Of a stretch of DNA of 64,000 nucleotides, positions 51,941-58,791 are shown in pieces (positions within the stretch are counted from its first letter, which is position 1; every line of letters begins with the position of its first letter). The position numbers were made by a program, and so were the translations under genes. The notes under the pieces are model-generated. The model did not search any database. It was not told the DNA's origin and saw only the letters and a list, made by a program, of their open reading frames with translations. Source of the stretch: Candidatus Nanoarchaeia archaeon (GTDB lineage: Archaea; Nanobdellota; Nanobdellia; Woesearchaeales; UBA525); the NCBI GenBank assembly GCA_028279755.1, contig JANQNB010000018.1:260611-324610 (forward strand), given 5' to 3'.

Positions 51941-52006
51941 CCTTCACGGTGCCGTTCTCACACCCCCAACACCCCCCAACCCTCGCACCGTGGAGGAATT
52001 TTTTTT
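51941..52006 (+). terminator. 12-bp hairpin with C-rich loop and T8
   Basis: CCTTCACGGTGC (51941-51952) pairs with GCACCGTGGAGG (51985-51996), one G-T wobble. A run of eight T follows at 51999-52006. The 32-base loop is full of C tracts (CCCCCAACACCCCCCAACCC), so the opposite strand is a potential G-quadruplex. It lies just before the promoter of the Cys-rich micro-gene. A small hairpin CACTTC/GAAGTG (51915-51931) precedes it. Confidence 0.5.
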
Positions 52007-52052
52007 CAACTCCGGCGCAAGCCTTATATAGTATGAGTGAATTTCAATTCAC

Positions 52053-52214
52053 ATGTCATACTGTTGCGGTGGCGGTTGCCAGGAATACGCAAGCACCAAG
52101 CAGGAGCCGGTGAGTTCCAGCTATCAATCCTCTGCAGAGCCGGTGCGCGTGATCGGCTGCACCTGCGGCGGCGCTGGTCCATGCCGAGGCACGTGCAGGA
52201 TGCCTGCACCATAA
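52053..52214 (+). CDS. 53-aa Cys-rich micro-protein
   Basis: Seven cysteines in two clusters: YCCGGGC at the start and CTCGGAGPCRGTC at the end. The Ser/Gln-rich middle is probably flexible. There is no signal peptide, so the Cys groups may bind metal in the cytoplasm (a metallothionein-like or zinc role, unproven). A TATA-like cttatata (52023-52030) 26 bases before the ATG shows a leaderless mRNA. It is too short for most gene finders. Confidence 0.68.
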   Translation: MSYCCGGGCQEYASTKQEPVSSSYQSSAEPVRVIGCTCGGAGPCRGTCRMPAP

Positions 52215-52282
52215 TTCTTGTTTTCACTCTATAGTTAAGCAAAACCTAGGTTTTTTTATACTCGACCAATTTTCTCGAACAA

Positions 52283-53056
52283 ATGACAGTTGAACCTGTG
52301 AAGCTTTATTCTTGGTTTAATGTTTCACCGGATCTTATCGGATCATCAGTGAAGCTTATTGCACGCGACCTGGGTCGCCGTCGAGTTTCGTTTACAGGTC
52401 AACTCTTTGACTATGAAGTTAATCCTGGTACGCAACCAAGGATTAACCTTCCCCAGGATGGTTATGGGCAGCTCGATCCTTCTGCTCGCTCGATGCTTCG
52501 ACTTGGTGAACCAAATCTCGAATGCGCTTGTGGGGAGATGAATGTGACCACTTTCTTGCTTGGAAGAGGCTGGTGGGAGGCGAGTCCCCGCGATAGCGTC
52601 TATTCAGGGGCTTTCACTCTTGCAAGAAGTGAGACTGCGTCCATGCCAAAGGCTGAGTATGACGAGCAGCTGCTGCTCAATCAGTCACGTTACGCCGCTG
52701 GAAGCTCTGTTCCAGAGATATCTGCTCTGGCGACTGCTGGGGTAATTGGGGGAGCTATGACGTGCATACCTGATGCTGGCGTGGTGGTAGCTTCTCAGCT
52801 TATCTCAGGTGAAGCTCTCTTTCTTACAGGCATAGGTCTTCTCACTGTTGACGCTGTCGCCCTCGCTGCAAGGTCAGGATACAGGAGTGAACAGTTTGAT
52901 CTTCGACATGGAACGCTTGATAGTGGCAGCACGATAGCAGAACCTGTTGTTTCCTTAGCGTTGCCATTCGTCGCTGCAGTTGCAAGTGGCATCGGCACGC
53001 ATCTGGCCAAACCGTATGTGGCTGCTGCGTATGAGGCAGTGAAAGCACTCTTCTGA
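52283..53056 (+). CDS. unrecognised 257-aa protein with hydrophobic C-terminal half
   Basis: The N-terminal 110 residues are soluble (SPDLIGSSVKLIARDLGRRR, CACGEMNVTTFLLG). Three hydrophobic stretches follow (about 145-165, 170-195 and 225-245). VTTFLLGRGWW suggests a small beta domain. No family is recognised. Codon use is T-rich compared with neighbours, suggesting a different history. A TATA-like ttttttata is 27 bases before the start. Confidence 0.5.
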   Translation: MTVEPVKLYSWFNVSPDLIGSSVKLIARDLGRRRVSFTGQLFDYEVNPGTQPRINLPQDGYGQLDPSARSMLRLGEPNLECACGEMNVTTFLLGRGWWEASPRDSVYSGAFTLARSETASMPKAEYDEQLLLNQSRYAAGSSVPEISALATAGVIGGAMTCIPDAGVVVASQLISGEALFLTGIGLLTVDAVALAARSGYRSEQFDLRHGTLDSGSTIAEPVVSLALPFVAAVASGIGTHLAKPYVAAAYEAVKALF

Positions 53057-53124
53057 TTCTTGATTTGGGTTGTGCCACTCTGACGAGCAACATCTTTATA
53101 AACGCCCTGCCTGTTCCGACGATA

Positions 53125-54417
53125 ATGCCTGCGAAGACTGCTGCGAAAAAGACAGCGAAGAAAACAAGCACCAAGAACGAGCCAGTCCAGCCAGCCATGA
53201 ACATCGGCCTGGTCGGCCATGTCGACCACGGGAAGACGACGCTGACTGAACGTCTCTCTGGCAAGTGGACAGACACGCACTCTGAAGAGATCAAGCGCGG
53301 CATCACCATTCGCCTGGGCTATGCTGATACCACATTCTACACGATTCCCGGGAAGAAAGGGGAAGAACAATACACGACGAAAAGCATGGATGCTGAGACC
53401 AAGAAGGCGAACACGCCAGTCGTGAAACTCAGCTTTGTCGACGCGCCAGGCCACGAATCCCTGATGGCCACGATGTTGAGTGGCGCTACGATCATGGACG
53501 GCGCCCTGCTCATCGTCGCGGCGAACGAAGCCTGCCCGCAGCCGCAGACCCGAGAGCACTTGATGGCCTTGGAGATCAGCGGTATCGAGAAAGTCGTTGT
53601 CGTGCAGAACAAGATCGACCTCGTCAACAAAGAACGGGCGATGCGCAACCATCAACAGATCAAGGACTTCCTTGCCGAGACCAAGTTCAAGGACGCGCCG
53701 ATCGTGCCGATCAGCGCGCAGCGCGGCGTGAACATCGACGTGCTCATCAAGACAATGCTCGACACGTTCACTGTGCCGGAACGGGATCCCAAAGCAGAGC
53801 CAGTCATGGTCGTCGCACGATCATTCGACATTAACAAGCCAGGAACAAAGGCAGCGAAACTAAACGGCGGTATCCTCGGAGGCGCCCTGAAGCAAGGCAA
53901 GCTGAAAGTCGGGGATAAGATCGAAATTCGCCCGGGTAGAATCGTCGAGGAAGCGAACAAGATCAAAGGCAAGCCACTCTTCGCGACGATCGAAGGATTG
54001 ATGACTGGCGGCGAGCCGGTCGACGAAGTGACACCAGGCGGCTCGATCGCAGTCATGACAACCCTGGATCACGCTGTTGTACGTTCCGACATGCTCACTG
54101 GCAGCGTTGTCGGCCATCCTGACAAGCTGCCGCCGGTGTGGGATAATCTTCGCTTGGATCCGACTTTGCTTGAGCGTGTCGTCGGCAGCCAGGACGAATT
54201 GAAAGTGAATCCGCTCACCTCGAATGAGATCCTTATGCTCAATGTGAACTCAGCCGCGACCGTTGGCATTGTCAGCGAGCTCGGCAAGAAGCGCGTCACG
54301 TGCAAGCTCAAGAAGCCCATCTGTGCAGAAGTCGGTTCACGAGTGACGATCTCGCGCCGTGTGGGAACACGCTTCCGCCTCATCGGCTATGGTACGATTG
54401 AGGAATTGAAGAATTAG
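53125..54417 (+). CDS. eif2g: translation initiation factor aIF2 subunit gamma
   Basis: The 430-aa GTPase carries initiator tRNA to the ribosome. G1 GHVDHGKTT, switch 1 ITIRLGYAD, G3 DAPGHES, G4 QNKIDL and ISAQRGVN are visible, then domains II and III. The family usually has a Cys4 zinc knuckle after switch 1 (CPxCG pairs), but here that region (FYTIPGKKGEEQYTT) has no cysteine. A Lys/Ala-rich N-terminal extension (AKTAAKKTAKKTSTKN) precedes the G domain. The ATG at 53125 lies 27 bases from a TATA-like ctttataaac. Confidence 0.93.
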   Translation: MPAKTAAKKTAKKTSTKNEPVQPAMNIGLVGHVDHGKTTLTERLSGKWTDTHSEEIKRGITIRLGYADTTFYTIPGKKGEEQYTTKSMDAETKKANTPVVKLSFVDAPGHESLMATMLSGATIMDGALLIVAANEACPQPQTREHLMALEISGIEKVVVVQNKIDLVNKERAMRNHQQIKDFLAETKFKDAPIVPISAQRGVNIDVLIKTMLDTFTVPERDPKAEPVMVVARSFDINKPGTKAAKLNGGILGGALKQGKLKVGDKIEIRPGRIVEEANKIKGKPLFATIEGLMTGGEPVDEVTPGGSIAVMTTLDHAVVRSDMLTGSVVGHPDKLPPVWDNLRLDPTLLERVVGSQDELKVNPLTSNEILMLNVNSAATVGIVSELGKKRVTCKLKKPICAEVGSRVTISRRVGTRFRLIGYGTIEELKN

Positions 54418-54818
54418 CCCTTTACCTTACTGCTTTTGTATTTCTCTGGCTTGAATGCGATCGCGCGCTTGATCTCCGGCTCGAAGCCGCGTTTCTTCAG
54501 AAGCCCTTGCAGTTCCTCGTCATCGAACGTCACCTGGTCGTAGCCGAGAATGATCACATCCGGCTTGTGCTCGATGATGACTTTCAGCATGTCGTCAAGC
54601 TCGCCGAGCACAGCGCGATCGACCAAGGGCTCGTTCTGTACATGAGAAAGGCGGTCCTCTTCGAGCGAGCGTGGCGTATGCCCTTTCACTTTCCGGATGC
54701 GATCGTCGCGCGCCACCACCACGACAAGCTCCTCGCCATGCCGCCGAGCCTGTCGGAAGAGCGAGCGATGTCCCTCATGCAAGGGATCGAACGCGCCGAA
54801 GACCATCACTGTCTGCAT
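54414..54818 (-). CDS. FAD synthetase/cytidylyltransferase-family protein
   Basis: The 134-aa protein has the nucleotidylyltransferase signature FGAFDPLHEGHRSLF, and ILGYDQVTFD with a C-terminal KPEKYKSSK that replaces the ISTSxxR motif. It resembles archaeal RibL (FAD synthetase) and glycerol-3-phosphate cytidylyltransferases; length suits both. The ATG at 54818 is 24 bases from a TATA-like acttaaaatgg. It overlaps eif2g by four bases. Confidence 0.82.
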   Translation of the reverse strand: MQTVMVFGAFDPLHEGHRSLFRQARRHGEELVVVVARDDRIRKVKGHTPRSLEEDRLSHVQNEPLVDRAVLGELDDMLKVIIEHKPDVIILGYDQVTFDDEELQGLLKKRGFEPEIKRAIAFKPEKYKSSKVKG

Positions 54819-54998
54819 ACATTCTCCTGGCGCTACTCCATTTTAAGTATTGTGTTTGAGGCTTAGACCAGAAAGGGTGACACTGGTGACAAACGAGCTT
54901 TTTTTTCCCTATTCCCGAACTATACGTCCTGAAATGCTACAATTCTTCAAGATAATATTTATATATGAAAAAGTGTGATGGGCTCCTAGGTGGTGTAG

Positions 54999-55073
54999 AT
55001 GGCCTGGACCGTCGATCACAACGGCGACCTCGTGGAAGACGAGAGCCCTGAGGACGTCGAAGAGGAACCATAG
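54999..55073 (+). CDS. 24-aa acidic micro-protein
   Basis: 24 residues (opens MAWTVDHNGDLVEDESPED). A strong TATA-like atatttatatatg near 54956-54968 and AGGTGGTG just before the ATG at 54999 support expression. The peptide is highly acidic and may be a binding partner or leader. It converges with rps27ae. It is far below usual gene-finding limits. Confidence 0.5.
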   Translation: MAWTVDHNGDLVEDESPEDVEEEP

Positions 55074-55161
55074 CCTTCGGGTATGACACTCATTCTGATA
55101 TGGCGAAGTGCGCTCTCAGGATTTGGCTTGCTGCCGCATAGCCAAGAAAGTGTAAAACGTT

Positions 55162-55356
55162 TTACTCGGACTTCTTTTCCATGTAGCCGCACTTGCCGCA
55201 CTGGACCCGGTCCTTGTGGTTCGCGAGAAAGGTGCCCGGGCCGCACTTCGGACAGTTCTTGTTCTTCCGCTTGAGCCCGTCGCCGCTGACCTCGTAGCAC
55301 GTGCTCTTCTTCGAAGAGGCCTTCTTGGGTTTTTCCTCGGCTTTCTTGTCGGCCAT
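55162..55356 (-). CDS. rps27ae: ribosomal protein S27ae
   Basis: 64-aa small-subunit protein with a zinc ribbon (CPKCGPGTFL..CGKCGYMEK). The ATG overlaps the stop of rps24e by one base, showing translational coupling. The N-terminal 20 residues are Lys/Glu-rich. The stop codon is part of a 14-base palindrome (GTAAAACGTTTTAC, 55152-55165) that may be a terminator. Confidence 0.94.
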   Translation of the reverse strand: MADKKAEEKPKKASSKKSTCYEVSGDGLKRKNKNCPKCGPGTFLANHKDRVQCGKCGYMEKKSE

Positions 55357-55913
55357 TATGCATCACCCTCCTTCTTCTCTTCGGGTTTTGCTTCTTCCTT
55401 TTTCTCAGCAGGAGACTCGGCAGGTTTTTCCTCTTCCTTAGGAGATTCTTCTTTTGGAGCATCTTCCTTTTTCTCTTCAGGCTTCGCTTCTTCTTTTGGA
55501 GTTTCAGGACTTTCTTCCTTAGGAGCGTCTTCTTTCTTTTCTCCTTCAGCAACTGGCTCTTCTGCTTTTTCTCCTTCAGCTGGCTTCTCAGCCGGTGCTT
55601 CAGCAGGCTTGTCACCCTCGGCTGCTTTCTTCTTGGCTTCGAAGTCGTGCTTCTTGATCATGCTTGCGCGCTCGAGCAGTTCCAGGCTCTTGCGGTCCTT
55701 GTAGACCATGGCCTGCACCTTGCCGGATTGGTTGCCGTAATCGGTCGCGACCTCGCGCACGATCACGAGCTCAGGCTTGGCCTTCAGCTCTTTCGCCAAG
55801 GCAGCATGCACGACTTCCTTGCTCGGCGTCGCGCCTTCAAAGGTAATGCGAGCCTCGACCTCTGTCAGGTTCAGGAGGGGCTTCGCTTCTTTCGTGAGTA
55901 TCTCAAGATTCAT
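55356..55913 (-). CDS. rps24e: ribosomal protein S24e with long charged tail
   Basis: The first ~100 residues are S24e (LEILTKEAKPLLNLTEVEARI, VYKDRKSLELLERASMIKKH). They are followed by about 85 residues of Glu/Lys/Ala/Pro repeats (KPEEKKEDAPKEES occurs twice), far beyond the family's usual ~100 aa. The tail is probably disordered. The ATG at 55913 has GGTGA six bases upstream, and the GTG at 55922 lies inside spt4. Confidence 0.9.
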   Translation of the reverse strand: MNLEILTKEAKPLLNLTEVEARITFEGATPSKEVVHAALAKELKAKPELVIVREVATDYGNQSGKVQAMVYKDRKSLELLERASMIKKHDFEAKKKAAEGDKPAEAPAEKPAEGEKAEEPVAEGEKKEDAPKEESPETPKEEAKPEEKKEDAPKEESPKEEEKPAESPAEKKEEAKPEEKKEGDA

Positions 55914-55918
55914 TGTCA

Positions 55919-56104
55919 TCACCGTACTTTCAATGCGTATTCGCCAGTCTTCTCCACACCCATCTTGTGCGCGATCAGGCTCTTGTCAGTATCCAGGAAC
56001 ACGATGCGGCCCTGCCAGTTCGTGCTCAGGTTCGTGGTCTTGCACAACGGGCATTGGTCGCCTTCGACGAAGATCTTGCAGCTCTTGCATGCCTGTTTTC
56101 TCAT
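55919..56104 (-). CDS. spt4: transcription elongation factor Spt4
   Basis: 61 residues with a zinc site (ACKSCKIFVEGDQCPLC) and the Spt4 core NWQGRIVFLDTDKSLIAHKMG. It pairs with Spt5 to keep RNA polymerase processive; Spt5 is not in the window. Start overlaps rpo7 (ATGA). Confidence 0.95.
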   Translation of the reverse strand: MRKQACKSCKIFVEGDQCPLCKTTNLSTNWQGRIVFLDTDKSLIAHKMGVEKTGEYALKVR

Positions 56105-56664
56105 TTTGCCGTCCTCGTCTTCTTGTCGCCGCTCAGGTCTTCAGTCACCCATTCGGGCTTGCCGAGACCTTCCTGGCGCATTGTCAATCCGAATTTCGGG
56201 TTCGCGCGGTCCTTGTAGCTGATCGCGACCATGCGCGCGACGCACTGGTCGCCGACCTTCAGGACGCGTCCGCTCTCTTTCCCTTGCAGGACCTTCTCCT
56301 TTGTCACCGAGACGAAGTCGTTCATGGTCTGCGACACGTGGATCATGCCGTCGATCGGCCCGAGATTCACGAACGCGCCGAAGTCTGCGACATCGCGCAC
56401 GATGCCTGGCAGGACTTCCTGCATCTCTGGCACATAGCTGAGCAGCTCGAAATCAGTCTCGTAATAGTTCGCGCCATCGCCTGGGATGATGATCCCGTCG
56501 TTGATCTGCGTGACATCAAGCACGTCGATGACAATGCCCAATTCCTTGCTGATGAACCCAGTGTACTGCTCTCTGACTGAGTTGACGATCGCTTCTTTCA
56601 GGTCGAGGCCGAACATACTCGGCGACACTCGCACATGGTCTTTGACTTTCATCGCGTAAAACAC
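56101..56664 (-). CDS. rpoE: RNA polymerase subunit Rpo7 (E')
   Basis: 187-aa stalk subunit of RNA polymerase. The N-terminal RNP-like domain (KVKDHVRVSPSMFGLDL) is followed by an S1 RNA-binding domain (VRDVADFGAFVNLGPIDGMIH). The GTG at 56664 gives the family-typical FYAMKVKDHVRV start and has GAGGTG six bases before it. It is next to the PIN gene in the conserved archaeal order. Confidence 0.94.
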   Translation of the reverse strand: MFYAMKVKDHVRVSPSMFGLDLKEAIVNSVREQYTGFISKELGIVIDVLDVTQINDGIIIPGDGANYYETDFELLSYVPEMQEVLPGIVRDVADFGAFVNLGPIDGMIHVSQTMNDFVSVTKEKVLQGKESGRVLKVGDQCVARMVAISYKDRANPKFGLTMRQEGLGKPEWVTEDLSGDKKTRTAK

Positions 56665-56666
56665 GA

Positions 56667-57086
56667 TCAGCACCTCTCGAATCTCTTGCCTGTGAGTTTC
56701 AACACGCCAATGCTCTTTTTCAGAAGACGACGCTGCAACGCCTTGTCCAATGTTGCGACGATTGCGCCGTCCTCGGCAATCCTGAGGATTGCGTCATCAG
56801 CATGCGTCTCGGAGCACGGAACCGTTTTTAAAGGTATCTCTTTGTTGCCGAAGAGCAAACGGGCCATCAAGGGCTGTTTCTGGAGTTTCCGCTGCACAAT
56901 GGCATAGCCGAGCTTTGCCGCACGGCCGTCCTTGCTCTTCTTCGCAGCGAGCGCTTCAAGCTCTTTCAACACGAGCTCAGGAACAACGAATGAGAATTTC
57001 TCGTCCATCGCTGCCGCTATCTCACTGAAGACGTCGATGCCCTGCCCGAAGAGCAAGAGCACATTCGTGTCGAGGACGACTTTCAT
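56667..57086 (-). CDS. PIN-domain protein, Fcf1/Utp24-like
   Basis: The 139-aa protein has VVLDTNVLLLF, VPELVLKELEALAA and HADDAILRIAEDG, carrying the PIN acidic catalytic residues. Archaeal members of this position in the rpo7 operon resemble Fcf1/Utp24, which cleaves pre-rRNA, so an rRNA-processing role is plausible. A TATA-like gttataaac 26 bases before the ATG marks the operon promoter. Confidence 0.88.
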   Translation of the reverse strand: MKVVLDTNVLLLFGQGIDVFSEIAAAMDEKFSFVVPELVLKELEALAAKKSKDGRAAKLGYAIVQRKLQKQPLMARLLFGNKEIPLKTVPCSETHADDAILRIAEDGAIVATLDKALQRRLLKKSIGVLKLTGKRFERC

Positions 57087-57122
57087 GCAAAAAAGAGAAG
57101 TGAATTTGTTTATAACATTGTC

Positions 57123-57171
57123 GCGCTGCTGCGGCGCTCTTACTGCGTATGCCGCGCCAAGGCAGCAGCGC
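57123..57171. repeat. structured repeat B3 (short type) next to a stop codon
   Basis: Arms GCGCTGCTGC/GCAGCAGCGC (57123-57132, 57162-57171), a one-sided CTT bulge (AAG at 57159-57161 on the plus strand), inner GGCGC/GCGCC and the shared core CATACGCAGTAAGA, all read leftward. It ends one base before the stop codon of the small membrane protein. Confidence 0.75.
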
Positions 57172-57411
57172 TCACTTCGATGTCTTGTTGTAGACCCACG
57201 CGATCAGCGCGCCACCGATGGCGCCGTCGACAAAACCCCAGAGGGCGCCGATGATGCCGCCGAGGAAGGTTGCGTCGTAGCCGAGGTAGATGCTACTGAG
57301 CCCGGTGAAGCCAGTGCCGTAGCCGAGCCAGCCGGCCCAGCCGAGCAAGAGCACGCCAAGGCCCCAAGTGACGCCCAAACCAAGCGCAAGTCCTTTCACA
57401 CTCAATGTCAT
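57172..57411 (-). CDS. small holin-like membrane protein
   Basis: 79 residues, two hydrophobic segments, Gly-rich. The pattern VKGLALGLGVTWGLGVLLLGW..GYDATFLGGIIGALWGFVDG matches small proteins often labelled bacteriophage holin, found in many genomes with no phage around. There is no phage gene here, so lysis is not supported. The ATG at 57411 is 27 bases from a TATA-like tttttaac. Confidence 0.68.
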   Translation of the reverse strand: MTLSVKGLALGLGVTWGLGVLLLGWAGWLGYGTGFTGLSSIYLGYDATFLGGIIGALWGFVDGAIGGALIAWVYNKTSK

Positions 57412-57442
57412 GAGACAATCTGAAGAAGGGCAGGTTAAAAAG

Positions 57443-57664
57443 TTATCGAGCAACACGCCACTGCCACTTGCCGCTGGGGTGCTGGCGCAGTACGTGCGCT
57501 TTCTCGTCGAGCTTGTTCGTCTTCGCCCACTCCTTGGCTTTCTCCTCGCTCGCGAAGCTCTTCATCCGCTTCCGGCCATCCTGGTTGCCTTTCCAGAAGC
57601 GGTGCTTCTGCGAGGATGCGCCGACTGCTTTGTAGCGTTTCTGGCGTGTGTGGAATTTTCCCAT
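57443..57664 (-). CDS. small basic conserved protein
   Basis: 73 residues, Lys/Arg-rich (GKFHTRQKRYKAVGASSQKH; SGKWQWRVAR), with no recognised domain. The TRP-rich end suggests nucleic-acid contact. A TATA-like ctttttatagg 26 bases upstream supports the start. It sits in a row of short genes on this strand. Confidence 0.6.
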   Translation of the reverse strand: MGKFHTRQKRYKAVGASSQKHRFWKGNQDGRKRMKSFASEEKAKEWAKTNKLDEKAHVLRQHPSGKWQWRVAR

Positions 57665-57717
57665 AGCTGCTGGCGTTTTCCGACCCTATAAAAAGCTTGC
57701 GCTCAGTAGCGCCTACA

Positions 57718-57817
57718 GCTCCAACGCCGCCTTGGTGGCCTCTCCAGTGCACTGACAGATTCACCGAATCAGATACAGCGCGATAGCCACGTCGAATGGC
57801 CACCGCTGCGTTGGAGC
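57718..57817. repeat. structured repeat A2 (long type) next to a stop codon
   Basis: Terminal arms GCTCCAACGC/GCGTTGGAGC (57718-57727, 57808-57817), inner GGTGGCC/GGCCACC (57734-57740, 57798-57804), CTT bulge (57731-57733) and core CACCGAATCAGA (57762-57773). Compared with A1, changes in the arms are compensated on the other side. It ends one base before the stop codon of the 309-aa membrane protein. Confidence 0.75.
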
Positions 57818-57818
57818 G

Positions 57819-58748
57819 CTACAGCTTCTTCAGTTCAGAAGTGATCCGAGAGCAGAAATCCATCGCGCCGAGGTAGTAATCCTCGACCGGGTCGCTGTCG
57901 TTAACGCTCAGGACGTCAAGAATCCGATCCTTGCCATGCCCGTCGCGTTCCAGGTTCTTCAGGCCTTTGATATCCTCGTGGACAAAGACGTCTTTCTCCG
58001 GCTTGAGCAGGCTGTGCAGCCGTTCTTGGATGCGCTGCAGGAGCTCGATCGCCTTATGGCTCTGCTCTTTCGCCTCGTCTGGCGGGATGGCGTTGAACTC
58101 GTTGTACCACTCGCTCGGCACCTTGATCTGCTCGCGCATCTCCTTTGTGCCGCCATTCGAAGCGCGATACACGCGGCCGATCACGAAATTCAATGCTTTG
58201 CACTTGTCCTCGATCGTGTGGATGTAGCGATGCAGCTCTTCCGGCTTGAATTCGTCAAGCTCTGCCAGCGTCGCCTGCTTCTCGCCCTGGTATTCGATCA
58301 GGCTCATGATCGCCAGGATGACATACGCGAGGATCAGGTTCACGCCAGTCAAGACGGGAATGTCGAGCTGGTCGCCGATCATGCTGTTCAGCGAGGTGCC
58401 GAGCACAAGGAAGAGAAAGCACACTACGAGGGGCGTGAGCCAGAACAGCACGTCCTTGAACTCGCCTTCGAGCAGGCCGATATAGATGAGGACACACAAT
58501 AATGTTGGTCCAAAGCCGAGAAAGGCGTAGGCCATGCTGCTATTGGTCATGACTGCGCTGATTAACGCGATAAAGAGCGTGATAAGAATGCTGGCGAACA
58601 GCCAGGCCTTACTCCCCTTGACATGGCGCGCCATGACATGCTCGAGCTGCTCCTCCTGCTCGTCCTGTTCTTCTTCAGTCAGGAGCTGCGCCACTTCCTG
58701 ATCAAGGCCAGCACGATCCGCCTCAGATTCCTCTCTCACCTCACCCAT
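57819..58748 (-). CDS. membrane protein with long cytoplasmic helical tail
   Basis: Charged, coiled N-terminus (EVAQLLTEEEQDEQEEQLEH), four hydrophobic helices (about 47-145) and then 150 soluble helical residues rich in Lys/Glu (AIELLQRIQERLHSLL). No recognised family. The charged ends could form a cytoplasmic coiled bundle. A TATA-like atttaaac 25 bases before the ATG supports the start. Confidence 0.65.
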   Translation of the reverse strand: MGEVREESEADRAGLDQEVAQLLTEEEQDEQEEQLEHVMARHVKGSKAWLFASILITLFIALISAVMTNSSMAYAFLGFGPTLLCVLIYIGLLEGEFKDVLFWLTPLVVCFLFLVLGTSLNSMIGDQLDIPVLTGVNLILAYVILAIMSLIEYQGEKQATLAELDEFKPEELHRYIHTIEDKCKALNFVIGRVYRASNGGTKEMREQIKVPSEWYNEFNAIPPDEAKEQSHKAIELLQRIQERLHSLLKPEKDVFVHEDIKGLKNLERDGHGKDRILDVLSVNDSDPVEDYYLGAMDFCSRITSELKKL

Positions 58749-58791
58749 GGCCAGAATTCACGAGAGAACGTTTAAATAATTTTCGTCGAGA

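Noticed and set aside
57172-57411. Phage holin
   Set aside because: The family name is by database habit; no phage genes, integrase or attachment site are nearby.
21023-57817. The five hairpins as integron attC sites
   Set aside because: Position at gene ends and one-sided bulges are reminiscent, but the required AAC/GTT core boxes are absent in most copies and no integrase is seen.
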